Source: JAGWBJ01 sp034423015 (GTDB lineage: Bacteria > Chloroflexota > Dehalococcoidia > Lucifugimonadales > JAGWBF01). Taken from it: 64,000 nt of DNA. The notes beneath the pieces were generated by a model, which was not told the DNA's origin, ran no database searches, and saw only the letters and a list, made by a program, of their open reading frames with translations. Location: positions 1 to 64,000 of the forward strand of contig DAOUJG010000053.1 of NCBI GenBank assembly GCA_034423015.1. Reading direction: 5' to 3'. Positions 24,485 through 33,039 of the stretch are shown in pieces (within the stretch, counting starts at the first letter, position 1; each line of letters begins with the position of its first letter). The position numbers and the translations under genes were made by a program.

Positions 24485-25768
24485 ATGCTATCCGCCTTGA
24501 ACCTTCTGCTCCTGGTCCCCCTGTTCCGGCCCACGGTCACCCTGGTACTGGGCGTCGTCCTGTTCCTGGCTTCCCTGGGCTTCGCCATCGTCGACGGCGT
24601 GGAGGGCAGGCTCCTCAGCTCCGACTTCTACGTGGACAACCTGGCCGAGAACGACGTGTACGACCGGATATACGACGAGGTGCTGCTGGACCCGGAGTTT
24701 GCGGACACGACGCGGGAGCTGCTGGGCGGCGTGCAGGTGCCCCGCCGGGACGTGGCCGGCCTGGCGAGGGAGATCATCCCGCCCAGCTACCTCCGGGGCC
24801 AGGTGGAGGGCTCCGTGAGGGCCACGATCGACTACGTGGGCAAGGACACGGACGACCTCCGGGCCTTCATAGACCTGGGGCCCTCCGTGGAGCGGATCAG
24901 GCCGACACTCCTGGGATATATCGACCGGCACATCGACGGGCTGCCCGATGTGCCGGTGGACTCCGCGGAGGAGCTGGAGCGGTCCCTGGCGGCGGTCTAC
25001 CGGCTCCTGAAGGACGGCAAGCTGGAGGAGATGACGGGCATCCCGGCCGTCGATGACCCCCCGTCGCCGGCGGGCGGGTACGGCGTCGCCGCCTACCGGC
25101 GGGTCCTGGATGACCTGGCCGCCGACCCCAACTTCCCCCGGGAGGCCGTGGCCGGCCTGGAGGGGCGCCGCGCTGAGATGGAGGCCCACCTGAAAGAGGG
25201 CAGGGTCCGGGACGCCGTCAGGGCCAGCGTCCCGGCGCTGACGTTGCCCCTGATGACCGATGCCATCGACGAGCTGAAGAAGGACCTGGACGGCCGGTCG
25301 CGCCTGGACCTGGTCCAGAAGGCGGCGGAGCAGACCAGCCCGACCAGGGAGGACTTCCTCGAGCAGTTCGACATCGTCAGGGAAGTTGCCGCCCGCGGAC
25401 CGGTGGCGAAATGGCTGATGCTGCTGGTAATGGCGGGGGCCGGGCTGGTCATGGCCGGCGTCCACCTCCCCAGAATGGCATCGGCCCTGCGCTTTCCGGG
25501 GCTTGCCCTGTTCTTCTCGGGCCTTCTGGTCCTGGCGCTGGGCCTGGTCACCCGCTACCGGCTGCTGGGGGAGCCGCTGAACCGGGAGGGAGCCGACTCC
25601 ATCCCCCCGTCGCTGGTGGACATCGCCAACGACGTGTTCGCCTCCATCGCCTCGGACATAGGCTCGGGCTTCATAGCCTTCGCCGTCGTCCTGACCGTCC
25701 TGGGGCTCGCCCTGGCCCTGGGGTCCGCCTTCATACGCATGACGCGCATCCCGTTCCTGAGCAAGTAG
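24485..25768 (+). CDS. Hypothetical membrane protein
   Basis: 427 aa. One N-terminal membrane helix (TLVLGVVLFLASLGFAIVDG), then about 270 mostly helical charged residues (DNLAENDVYDRIYDEVLLDP and similar), then three C-terminal helices (WLMLLVMAGAGLVMAGV, LALFFSGLLVLALGLV, IAFAVVLTVLGLALALG). The large loop is probably extracytoplasmic. This pattern occurs in uncharacterised proteins of Chloroflexota and Actinomycetota. No enzyme motif is visible. Confidence 0.7.
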   Translation: MLSALNLLLLVPLFRPTVTLVLGVVLFLASLGFAIVDGVEGRLLSSDFYVDNLAENDVYDRIYDEVLLDPEFADTTRELLGGVQVPRRDVAGLAREIIPPSYLRGQVEGSVRATIDYVGKDTDDLRAFIDLGPSVERIRPTLLGYIDRHIDGLPDVPVDSAEELERSLAAVYRLLKDGKLEEMTGIPAVDDPPSPAGGYGVAAYRRVLDDLAADPNFPREAVAGLEGRRAEMEAHLKEGRVRDAVRASVPALTLPLMTDAIDELKKDLDGRSRLDLVQKAAEQTSPTREDFLEQFDIVREVAARGPVAKWLMLLVMAGAGLVMAGVHLPRMASALRFPGLALFFSGLLVLALGLVTRYRLLGEPLNREGADSIPPSLVDIANDVFASIASDIGSGFIAFAVVLTVLGLALALGSAFIRMTRIPFLSK

Positions 25769-25773
25769 GGAAA

Positions 25774-25802
25774 TTGACAACCCCTATCGCTTTTGCTACG
25801 CT
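25774..25802 (+). promoter_or_regulatory. Candidate promoter of the NYN gene
   Basis: TTGACA (25774-25779), 17-bp spacer, TACGCT (25797-25802) preceded by TG. CCCCTATCGCTT occurs in the spacer (25781-25792) and again downstream (25813-25824), so it could be a repressor site pair. Confidence 0.4.
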
Positions 25803-25837
25803 TATCTCACCACCCCTATCGCTTCGCCGGTAGGGTC

Positions 25838-25861
25838 GAGACCGCCCACCGAGGCGGTCTC
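25838..25861 (+). promoter_or_regulatory. Leader hairpin before the NYN gene
   Basis: Stem GAGACCGCC / GGCGGTCTC, loop CACCGA, then TGTCTTTG. Loop and flank (CCCACCGAGG, GGTCT) match the terminator hairpin upstream of the prohead protease, and it stands 23 nt before the start codon. Probably a terminator-like leader element. Confidence 0.5.
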
Positions 25862-25884
25862 TGTCTTTGTGAGAGGCGTGGCAA

Positions 25885-26514
25885 TTGATCACTAACCTCT
25901 ACATAGACGGCTTCAATCTCTACTACCGCGCCGTCAGGGGAACCCCATTCAAGTGGCTGAACCTACGGAAGCTCGCCGAGACCCTTTTCCCCAAGGACAC
26001 GATTCACCAGGTCTGCTACTTCACCGCTCTGCTGGATGCACGCCCCGACGATCCCAGTCAACCCCGTCGGCAACTGGTGTATCTCAGGGCTCTGGCGACG
26101 CTCCCGGGCTTAAAGGCCTACTACGGCACCTTCCGGTCCGGCACCAAGCGGCGTCCATTGGCCGAGCCGGTGCCTACCCTGCCCACCCACGTCCTGGTCA
26201 GGGACTCGGAGGAGAAGGGATCGGACGTTAACCTCGCCACTCGTCTCTTGGTGGACGGCTTCAACGGAGAGTATGAACAGGCGGTCATCGTGTCCAACGA
26301 TGCGGACTTCGCAGGAGCGATCAGGTACGTACGTGATGACCTGGGCCGCCGCGTCGTCCTAGTCAATCCTGACCGAAGGAACACGAGCCCCAGGCAGTTG
26401 GCAGACGCCGCAACCTACGTCAGGCACCTATGGAAGAGCCACTTGAGACGGAGCCAGTTCCCTGATGTGTTGAGAGACGAAGTTGGAGTCATCACCAAGC
26501 CAATGGGGTGGTAA
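25885..26514 (+). CDS. NYN domain ribonuclease-like protein
   Basis: 209 aa. NYN/PIN-like nuclease fold with acidic site residues: YIDGFNLYYRA (Asp8), EKGSDVNLATRLLVDGF and IVSNDADFAGAI. The family cleaves RNA, and some members belong to defence or RNA-turnover systems. TTG start at 25885 after GAGAGGCG. Composition and codon use are less GC-rich than the flanking genes. It sits directly after the phage-like cassette and membrane protein; an acquired gene is likely. Confidence 0.8.
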   Translation: MITNLYIDGFNLYYRAVRGTPFKWLNLRKLAETLFPKDTIHQVCYFTALLDARPDDPSQPRRQLVYLRALATLPGLKAYYGTFRSGTKRRPLAEPVPTLPTHVLVRDSEEKGSDVNLATRLLVDGFNGEYEQAVIVSNDADFAGAIRYVRDDLGRRVVLVNPDRRNTSPRQLADAATYVRHLWKSHLRRSQFPDVLRDEVGVITKPMGW

Positions 26515-26536
26515 AAGCTGCAAATAGGGCGCAGGC

Positions 26537-27472
26537 CTACCACCAGATCTTGCCCGCGGCCTCTTCCTCCATCTCCCCGTAGTCCTTGGTCCAGAGCCCG
26601 GTGCTCAGGTACTTCCAGCCGCCGTCGGCCAGCAGGCAGACTATGTTGCCCCTCTCCATCCTCTGGGCCACCTTCATGGCCCCGTAGATCACAGAGCCCG
26701 AGGAGATCCCCGCGAAGATGCCCTCCCGGCGCATGATCTCCTTGGTCATGTGGAAGGCGTCGATGCCGCGCACCAGCATCCTGGAGTCCAGCAGCGCCAG
26801 GTCCAGTATGGGAGGGATGAAGCCCTCCTCCAGGCTGCGCAGGGCCTGGATGTAGTCGCCGGGCTCGGGGGCCACGGCGACGATCTTCACGTCGGGGTTG
26901 TGCTCCTTCAGCCTGCGGCCGGTGCCCATGAGGGTGCCGCCCGTGCCCAGCCCGGCCACGAACACGTCCACCTCGGGGAGGTCCCGTGCAATCTCCGGCC
27001 CGGTGGTCTCGTAGTGGGCGCCGGGATTGGCGTCGTTGCCGTACTGGTAGGGCATGAAGTAGCCGTCCCCGTCGGCGGCCATCATCTCCTGTGCCACCTC
27101 TATGGAGCCGTTGGTGCCCCGTGCGCCGTCGGAGTAGACGATCTCTGCGCCGTAGGCCCGCAGGAGCTGGGACCTCTCCTCGCTGACGTTCTCCGGCATC
27201 ACCACCCTCACCTTGTACCCCTTGAGCCCCGCCACCAGGGCCAGGGAGATGCCGGTGTTGCCGCTGGTGGGCTCCAGGATGGTCGTGCCGGGGGTGAGAT
27301 TCCCCTCCCGCTCCGCCTTTTCCACCATGTGCCGGGCGATGCGGTCCTTCAGGCTGCCGGTGGGGTTCTGCCCCTCCAGCTTGGCGAAGACGCGGACCCC
27401 CTCTTTGAGGTCCATGTTCCGGAGCTCCACCAGGGGGGTGTTGCCTATGGTGTCCAGGATGGTCGTGGGCAT
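26537..27472 (-). CDS. cysM: Cysteine synthase, CysM type
   Basis: 311-aa PLP enzyme. The PLP Lys is in NPTGSLKDRIA, the substrate loop is EPTSGNTGISLA, the phosphate-binding loop is GLGTGGTLMGTGR, and the C-terminal Ser is in GISSGSV. It lacks the C-terminal regulatory domain of CBS. Adjacent moeB-type E1 and Rrf2 genes suggest the thiocarboxylate-dependent (CysO) cysteine route known from mycobacteria, where CysM takes sulfur from a ubiquitin-like carrier. No cysO-like or JAMM peptidase gene is in the window, so this remains inference. Gap to moeB is 5 nt. Confidence 0.88.
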   Translation of the reverse strand: MPTTILDTIGNTPLVELRNMDLKEGVRVFAKLEGQNPTGSLKDRIARHMVEKAEREGNLTPGTTILEPTSGNTGISLALVAGLKGYKVRVVMPENVSEERSQLLRAYGAEIVYSDGARGTNGSIEVAQEMMAADGDGYFMPYQYGNDANPGAHYETTGPEIARDLPEVDVFVAGLGTGGTLMGTGRRLKEHNPDVKIVAVAPEPGDYIQALRSLEEGFIPPILDLALLDSRMLVRGIDAFHMTKEIMRREGIFAGISSGSVIYGAMKVAQRMERGNIVCLLADGGWKYLSTGLWTKDYGEMEEEAAGKIWW

Positions 27473-27477
27473 CGCTC

Positions 27478-28311
27478 TTAGTGGCCGTCGGCCGGCGCCA
27501 CCCCGCAGAACACCTGGTAGTCGATCAGCTCAGTGACCGTGGGGTCCACGCCGCACAGTGGGCACCGGGGGTTCTGGGGTATGCGCACCTCGCGAAAGTC
27601 CATGCTCAGGCCGTCGATGAGCAGCAGCCGCGAGGTCAGGCTCTCGCCAATGCCCAGGATGAGCTTCAGCGTCTCCGTGGCCTGTATGCTCCCCACCAGG
27701 CCCGTGAGCGCGCCCAACACGCCGGCCTCGGCGCAGTTGGGCACCATCCCGGGGGGAGGCGGAGACGGGAACAGGCATCGGTAGCAGCCCTTGCCGGGCA
27801 TGAAGACCGTGGTCTGGCCGTCGAATATCAGGATGCTGCCGTCCACCAGGGGTTTGCCGCAAAGGTAGGCCGCGTCGTTGATCAGGTACCGGGAGGGGAA
27901 GTTGTCCGCCCCGTTTATCACGATGTCGTACTGGGACACGATGTCCATGGCATTCTCCGAGGTGAGCCACTCCTCGTGGAGCACCACCTTGGTGTCGGGG
28001 TTATACGCCGCGATGGCCTCCTGGGCCGAGACCACCTTGGGCCGGCCCACGTCGTCGTTGTGGTGCAGTATCTGGCGCTGCAGGTTGGAAACGTCGACGA
28101 CGTCGAAGTCGGCGATGCCGATGGTGCCCACCCCCGCCAGGGACAGGTACACGGCCGAGGGGGAGCCCAGGCCGCCGGCCCCTATTATCAGCACCTTGGC
28201 CTGCAGCAGCTTGCGCTGCCCTGCGCTGCCCACCTGGGGCATGATGATGTGGCGGCTGTACCTCTTTACCTGGTCCGCCGTAAGGGCCCTGACCTCCGTC
28301 GCCTGTGTCAT
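27478..28311 (-). CDS. moeB: MoeB/ThiF-family adenylyltransferase
   Basis: 277 aa E1-like enzyme that adenylates the C-terminal Gly of ubiquitin-like sulfur carriers (MoaD, ThiS or CysO). RYSRHIIMPQVGSAGQRKL, ATP loop IIGAGGLGSPSAVYL, DFDVVDVSNLQRQ, and zinc Cys pairs CYRCLF and CPLCG. There is no C-terminal rhodanese domain, unlike MoeZ. The start is ATG 28311, because GAGAGGAG stands just upstream. Sits between rrf2 and cysM. Confidence 0.9.
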   Translation of the reverse strand: MTQATEVRALTADQVKRYSRHIIMPQVGSAGQRKLLQAKVLIIGAGGLGSPSAVYLSLAGVGTIGIADFDVVDVSNLQRQILHHNDDVGRPKVVSAQEAIAAYNPDTKVVLHEEWLTSENAMDIVSQYDIVINGADNFPSRYLINDAAYLCGKPLVDGSILIFDGQTTVFMPGKGCYRCLFPSPPPPGMVPNCAEAGVLGALTGLVGSIQATETLKLILGIGESLTSRLLLIDGLSMDFREVRIPQNPRCPLCGVDPTVTELIDYQVFCGVAPADGH

Positions 28312-28521
28312 GCCGCTGCTCCTCTCCGGTTGGGTATAGGCCGGTTGCAAAAAATGGCCCGCGCCCCGTCAGGACTCGCTTCGTGGGCGCAGGCTCCGGT
28401 CCCCTTGGTCTTGCCTACCCGCCCTCTATCTGGTGGGACAGGTGCGATTCACTCTTATTCCTATGCCGCCGGTCTCTCGCGCCGTAATGTACTCCGGGGG
28501 CCGCGGCCCATTCGGTGCGAC

Positions 28522-28959
28522 CTAGATCTGGTACATGCCCCGCCCGGCCAGGTGGTTCTGCCGGTAGGCCAAGTCCGCCACGGTGGTGGCCCTCAGCAGG
28601 TCCTGCATGGCGTCCTCCACCGATTTCCAGACGTCCCTCTGGGCGCAGGTATCGGACAGGGAGCACTCGTCCGGCTCCACCAGGCAGTCCACCAGGTGCG
28701 TGTTGCCCTCCAGGGTCGCCATCACCATGCCCAAGTTGATGTCCGACGGGTCCTTGGCCAGCATGTGGCCCCCCGACGGGCCCCGGCGGCTGCGTATCAG
28801 GCCGAACTTGTGCAGCGTGGTCATGAGCTGGTCCAGGTAGGCCTCGGGTATGCTCTGTCTGGCCGCGATCTCCGACGTCTGGATGGGCCTGTCCCCCTGG
28901 TGGGAGGCCAACTCTACCAGGGCCCTCACCCCGTAGTCCACTTTCATCGGCACCTTCAT
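28522..28959 (-). CDS. Rrf2-family transcriptional regulator
   Basis: 145 aa. Winged helix VDYGVRALVELASH, recognition part SIPEAYLDQLMTTLHKFGLI, wing SRRGPSGGHMLA. Three Cys in DCLVEPDECSLSDTC have nearly the IscR spacing (C-x6-C-x5-C instead of C-x5-C-x5-C), so it may bind an Fe-S cluster. It probably controls the downstream moeB-cysM genes and itself. An alternative start is Met5 (MKVDYG). Confidence 0.88.
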   Translation of the reverse strand: MKVPMKVDYGVRALVELASHQGDRPIQTSEIAARQSIPEAYLDQLMTTLHKFGLIRSRRGPSGGHMLAKDPSDINLGMVMATLEGNTHLVDCLVEPDECSLSDTCAQRDVWKSVEDAMQDLLRATTVADLAYRQNHLAGRGMYQI

Positions 28960-28991
28960 GCGACCGTACCTCCACAGGGCCCTCTCGCAGG

Positions 28992-29021
28992 ATTATAGCA
29001 CCGGCCCGGCGTCCAATTCAA
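28992..29021 (-). promoter_or_regulatory. Promoter of rrf2-moeB-cysM
   Basis: On the minus strand: TTGAAT (plus 29016-29021), 18-bp spacer, TATAAT (plus 28992-28997). The start codon is about 33 nt downstream of the -10. Confidence 0.6.
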
Positions 29022-29043
29022 CTTGGCGTATCGACTCGGGAGG

Positions 29044-29439
29044 CTATCCCTGCCTCTTCTTACGAACCATGGAGGTGCACAGCCCCCGGGCGATCAGAGT
29101 GCCCGATCCGTCGTGCACCTCCACGTCGCTGACGACGATCCGGCGCCCTCGGCTCACGACCACCGCCTCGGCCGTCAGCTCCCCCGAGGAGGCGGGCGCG
29201 ATGAAGTTCACCTTCAGCTCCACCGTCACGCTGCCCTCGTCCTCCTTCGTCAAGGACCTCACCGCCAGGTAGATGGTGTGGTCCGCCAGGGTCACGATCA
29301 GGCCGCCCTGGACCACCCCGGCCCCCTGCAGGAACTCCCGGCGCACCGGCATGACGGCCCTCCCCCGGCCGTCGGCCGACTCCACCGACCTGATCCCCAT
29401 GAACTCCTCGAAGGGGCCCTCGCCCTCTATATGGACCAT
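29044..29439 (-). CDS. PaaI-type hotdog thioesterase
   Basis: 131 aa. Hotdog fold with GAGVVQGGLIVTLADHTIYLA, which holds the Asp of the thioesterase active site, and VELKVNFIAPASSGELTAEA. The family hydrolyses acyl- or aryl-CoA thioesters. ATG 29439 lies inside the end of the enolase-superfamily gene (13-bp overlap), so the two are coupled. Probably a catabolic side enzyme. Confidence 0.8.
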   Translation of the reverse strand: MVHIEGEGPFEEFMGIRSVESADGRGRAVMPVRREFLQGAGVVQGGLIVTLADHTIYLAVRSLTKEDEGSVTVELKVNFIAPASSGELTAEAVVVSRGRRIVVSDVEVHDGSGTLIARGLCTSMVRKKRQG

Positions 29440-30512
29440 CGGGACACTTTCTCCTCGTCCAGCTCCAGGCCGAGGCCGGGCGAGTCGGGGAGCACCATCA
29501 TACCGTCCTGGACCCGCGGCGTCTCCAGGAACAGGGGCAGCGACCAGGGCATGTACTCCACCGTCAACCCGTTGGGCACCGCGGCCACCAGGTGCGCGGC
29601 GATCTCGGGGAGCAGGTGGCTGGCCACCGGAACGCTGAACGTCTCGGCCAGGGCCGCCGCCTTGCGCCACTCGGTGACGCCGCCCACCCGAAGGAGGTCG
29701 ACCATGGCGATGTCCATGGCCTGGGCGTTGAGAAGCCTCAGGAAGGGCTCCTTTCCATAGTGGTACTCGCCGGCGCACACGGGCATGTCCAGCGCGGCGG
29801 CCACCCGCGCGCTTCCCGCCACGTCCCGGTGGTCCACGGGGTCCTCCAGCCACCCGAACTCGTACCGCTCCAGCATGCGGCCCATCCGTACGGCATGGTG
29901 CGGCGTCCAGCCCTGGTTGATGTCCACCAGCAGCTCCGTGTCCGGGCCTATCGCCTCCCGGACGACCCTGGCCCTCTCCTCCTCCCCCCGGGGCGGCTCG
30001 GACCCCATGCGCATCTTCATGGCGCGGAACCCCCGGTCCAGGACCGCCCGGGCAGCCCCCTCCAGCTCCTCCAAGCCGAAGTCCCTCCACAGGGCGCCGC
30101 TGTAGTAGCAGGGCACCCGGTCCCGGTGGCCCCCCAGGAGGCGGTACAGGGGCTGTCCGTAGGCCTTGCCGGCTATGTCCCACAGCGCGAAGTCCACGGC
30201 GGCCATGGCCATGTTCACCACACCCACGGGCCCGCCCCAGCTGAAGGCCCGGCCCAGCTTGGCCGCGACCCGCTCGGGCTCCAGGGGGTTCTCTCCCACC
30301 GCCTCCTCGGACAGCGCCTCGATGGCGGCCCTTATGGCGCCGAAGGGGCGGTCGGACAGGGAGAAGGCGTACCCCAACCCCGTTATGCCCTCGTCGGTGC
30401 GAAGCTCCAGCAGGGCGAAGGGTATCCTCTCGATCATGTGCAGCCCGCCTGCCAGGAAGGGCCTCTCCAGGGGCACCGCCACCGCCCGGGTCCGGGCGTC
30501 CACGATCTTCAT
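29427..30512 (-). CDS. Mandelate racemase / muconate-lactonizing enzyme family protein
   Basis: 361 aa. N-terminal cap (IPFALLELRTDEGITGLGYAF) and beta/alpha barrel. Catalytic and metal residues visible: Lys in AMKMRMGSEPP (second Lys of KxK is Arg), Asp in LLVDINQGW, Glu in GWLEDPVDHRD, Glu in VCAGEYHYG, and His in VASHLLPEI. This fits an acid-sugar dehydratase or racemase; substrate unknown. GGAGGGAG stands just before ATG 30512. Expansion of this family is reported for SAR202 genomes. Confidence 0.85.
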   Translation of the reverse strand: MKIVDARTRAVAVPLERPFLAGGLHMIERIPFALLELRTDEGITGLGYAFSLSDRPFGAIRAAIEALSEEAVGENPLEPERVAAKLGRAFSWGGPVGVVNMAMAAVDFALWDIAGKAYGQPLYRLLGGHRDRVPCYYSGALWRDFGLEELEGAARAVLDRGFRAMKMRMGSEPPRGEEERARVVREAIGPDTELLVDINQGWTPHHAVRMGRMLERYEFGWLEDPVDHRDVAGSARVAAALDMPVCAGEYHYGKEPFLRLLNAQAMDIAMVDLLRVGGVTEWRKAAALAETFSVPVASHLLPEIAAHLVAAVPNGLTVEYMPWSLPLFLETPRVQDGMMVLPDSPGLGLELDEEKVSRWSI

Positions 30513-30633
30513 GGCTCCCTCCGCCGCGCCTGCGAATCTTGACACGCGCGCGGCCCGCCAACTATACTGACAGCCGCCCACCCTCCGCAACCCCGACTAC
30601 CCGCGTTTCGGAGGCCATAGCTAAGGAGACACC

Positions 30634-31266
30634 GTGGCAGACAGAATAACCCTCGCCCTGGAACCCCGGACCACCACGGGCAAGAAGGTCAAGCGGCTCA
30701 GGCAGGCGGGGACCATACCCGTCCACCTGTACGGATCCGGCATCGCCTCGCGCACCCTCCAGTGCCAGAGGCCCACTTTGGTCAGGGTCCTTGCCCTGGC
30801 CGGCGGGAACACGCCCGTTACGGTGACCATCGAAGGCGACGACGAGGAGCACCTGGCCTTCGTCCGCGAGGTGCAGTGGGACCCGATACGCGGGGACCTG
30901 GTCCACGTGGACTTCCTCAGGACCGAGGCGACCCAGCGGGTCTCCGCCGAGGTGCCCGTCACCCTCACCGGCGACTCCCCCGGCGCCAGGCAGGCCAACG
31001 GCACGGTGGTGCAGCAGCTGCGCAGCGTCGTCGTCGAGGCCCTGCCCCTGGACATGCCCGCCGAGCTGGTGGTGGACCTGGAGACCCTCACCGAGCCCGA
31101 CGGTGTCGTCCGCGCAGGAGACCTCGCCCTGCCCGAAGACGCCACCCTGATCAGCGACGCCGACGGGGTGGTGGCCCGCATCGAGGTCGCGGCCGCGGAG
31201 GAGAGGCGCGAGGCTGAAGGGGAAGAGGAGGCCTCGGCCGAGGCAGAGGGCGAAGAGGCCGGCTAG
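30634..31266 (+). CDS. rplY: 50S ribosomal protein L25/Ctc
   Basis: 210 aa, long two-domain CTC type. N-terminal 5S-rRNA-binding part LALEPRTTTGKKVKRLRQAG and PVHLYGSG. C-terminal TL5-like domain with VPVTLTGDSPGARQANGTVV and LPEDATLISDADGVVARIE. Very acidic Glu/Ala tail. GTG start after AAGGAG. Divergent from the enolase-family gene. Confidence 0.9.
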   Translation: MADRITLALEPRTTTGKKVKRLRQAGTIPVHLYGSGIASRTLQCQRPTLVRVLALAGGNTPVTVTIEGDDEEHLAFVREVQWDPIRGDLVHVDFLRTEATQRVSAEVPVTLTGDSPGARQANGTVVQQLRSVVVEALPLDMPAELVVDLETLTEPDGVVRAGDLALPEDATLISDADGVVARIEVAAAEERREAEGEEEASAEAEGEEAG

Positions 31267-31280
31267 CCCACCGGCCGCGT

Positions 31281-32051
31281 ATGTACTTCGTGTACACCAG
31301 CGAATCCGGGGACACGGGGCGGAGCACCAGCGACCCCAGCCAGCCTCACCACGTGTACGCGGGCCTCATGGTCCACGAGGGCAAGTGGGAGCCCATACGC
31401 AAGGACTTCCGCGCCGTCTGCCGCCACTACCTGGGCGACGAGCTGGGCGCTCCCGACGTTCCCAGCCGGCTGAGCACCCGCCATCTCCTCCAGGGGAAGG
31501 GCGCCTTCACCTCCTGGCCTAGGGCCCGGCGCTCGGAGCTCACAGACGACCTTCTCAACATCCTGGTCCTGCACGAGACGCCCCTGCTGGTGATGTACGT
31601 CGACAAGGCGAAGTTTGCCGCGGCCCTGGAGGGGGCGGACCCGCAGAACACCCGCTGGAGCCAGCCCTGGGAGCCCGCCTTCGCCCGGCTGGCCTACTAT
31701 CTTGACCTGTACATGGACGAGCTCAACCTGACCGCCATGCCCCAGGAGGAGCTGATAGGCGGCGCGCCGATACGCATCGAAGAGCGCGCCACCATCATAT
31801 CGGACCGGGCGACTCCGGGAGGCGCGGAGGTGATGCAGAGGCTCCTGAGGACGGAGATCGACCTGCCCACGGGCGCGGTGCACGAGAGCACCTACCTCGC
31901 CCGCACCCAGGACTCCCACTGCACCCAGCTCGCCGACCTGTGCACCTACATCTTCCGCCGCCACCTGCAGCAGCCCGACGCGCCGGACTCGCGGTACGCA
32001 TCCCTGGAAGAGGGGCACGTGATCCAGGTCGTCCACCAGGTCCAGTTCTAG
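31281..32051 (+). CDS. DUF3800 domain protein
   Basis: 256 aa. Begins YFVYTSESGDTGRSTSDPSQ; the family usually has an Asp in DESGD, here Ser-Glu-Ser-Gly-Asp. The C-terminal QLADLCTYIFRRHL matches the family's QLAD motif. DUF3800 has been linked to an RNase-H-like fold, and members often occur in mobile or defence islands. With the first acidic residue changed, activity is uncertain. It starts 15 bp after rplY, same strand. Confidence 0.75.
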   Translation: MYFVYTSESGDTGRSTSDPSQPHHVYAGLMVHEGKWEPIRKDFRAVCRHYLGDELGAPDVPSRLSTRHLLQGKGAFTSWPRARRSELTDDLLNILVLHETPLLVMYVDKAKFAAALEGADPQNTRWSQPWEPAFARLAYYLDLYMDELNLTAMPQEELIGGAPIRIEERATIISDRATPGGAEVMQRLLRTEIDLPTGAVHESTYLARTQDSHCTQLADLCTYIFRRHLQQPDAPDSRYASLEEGHVIQVVHQVQF

Positions 32052-32057
32052 GGATGC

Positions 32058-32100
32058 TGGTGGACGGCCAGCGGGCGGCCTCGGTCTTTCGCCCGTCCTA
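32058..32100. repeat. Direct repeat flanking fmt, left copy
   Basis: GCGGGCGGCCTCGGTCTTTC here corresponds to GCGGGCGGCCTCGGTATTTC at 33118-33150 on the other side of fmt, with the preceding GACGGCC also shared. The pair brackets fmt in direct orientation, about 1.06 kb apart. Confidence 0.55.
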
Positions 32101-33039
32101 GCTGGGCAGCCTGGAGCCCAGGAAGTCCGGGTACCCTCGCATGAACTCGGCGGCCGCGGACGGCCTCTTCCCCTCCAGCTGCAGCCTCTCCAGGCCCAGG
32201 AGCCCACACCCGGTTACGACGCCGACCCCGCAGGGGGCGTCCGGTGCCACCACGTCCCCGGGCTCCCCGGCCCGGGCGGCTCCGGTCTCTACGGGGGCCG
32301 CCTCCAATATCTTGAGGAGCTTGCCCCGCCACCGGGTGAAGAGGCCCGGCCAGGGAGTGTACGCACGGAGCATCCGGTGCAGCTCCTGGGCGGTCCGCTC
32401 CCACCGGGCCTCTCCGTCGGCCTTCTCCAGCTTCCTGGTCGAGGTAGCCTGGGAGTCGTCCTGGAGCCGGGGCGTCACCTTGCCATCGACCCAGAGGGGC
32501 AGGACCTCCACCAACAGCTCCCCTCCCAGCCGGAAGAGGGCCTCGGTGAGGCCGGCCGTCGTGTCCCGCTCGCCTATGGTCGCCTCGCGGCTGGCCAGGA
32601 CGGGCCCGGTGTCCATCCCCTCGTCCATCAGCATGACCGTGGCCCCGGTCACCTGGTCGCCCCGGAGAATAGCCGTGGACACGGGAGAGGGCCCCCGGTG
32701 CCTCGGGAGAAGGGACGGGTGGATGTTGACGCAGCCGTGCTTGGGGACACCCAGGACATCCGGGGGCAGTATCTTGCCGTAGGCTGCCACCACGGCCACC
32801 TCGGGCTGCAGGGACTCCATCTCCCGCCGGGCGGCCTCCTGCCGCAGGGACGTGGGCTGGTACACGTCGATACCCCTGTCCCTGGCGAAGGTCTTGATGG
32901 CGGGCGCCCGGGGAGCGCGTCCCCGGCCGGCCGGCTTGTCGGGCTGGCAGTAGACACCGGCCACCTGCACCCCGGCGGCGAGGAGCGCTTCGAGCACGGG
33001 GATGGAGTCCTGGGAGGACCCCATGAACACGATCCTCAT
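32098..33039 (-). CDS. fmt: Methionyl-tRNA formyltransferase
   Basis: 313 aa. Transfers formyl from 10-formyl-THF to Met-tRNA(fMet). N-terminal IVFMGSSQDSIPVLEALL, QPDKPAGRGRAPRAPAIK, catalytic region VNIHPSLLPRHRGPSPV (Asn and His) and later DEGMDTGP (Asp). The C-terminal OB fold begins near PWPGLFTRWRGK. Length and start (ATG 33039) are typical. Usually paired with def; no def gene is seen here. Confidence 0.92.
   Translation of the reverse strand: MRIVFMGSSQDSIPVLEALLAAGVQVAGVYCQPDKPAGRGRAPRAPAIKTFARDRGIDVYQPTSLRQEAARREMESLQPEVAVVAAYGKILPPDVLGVPKHGCVNIHPSLLPRHRGPSPVSTAILRGDQVTGATVMLMDEGMDTGPVLASREATIGERDTTAGLTEALFRLGGELLVEVLPLWVDGKVTPRLQDDSQATSTRKLEKADGEARWERTAQELHRMLRAYTPWPGLFTRWRGKLLKILEAAPVETGAARAGEPGDVVAPDAPCGVGVVTGCGLLGLERLQLEGKRPSAAAEFMRGYPDFLGSRLPS

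Noticed and set aside
25885..26514. NYN gene as part of the phage head cassette
   Set aside because: It is separated by a host-like membrane protein gene and has its own promoter and leader; linkage may be accidental.
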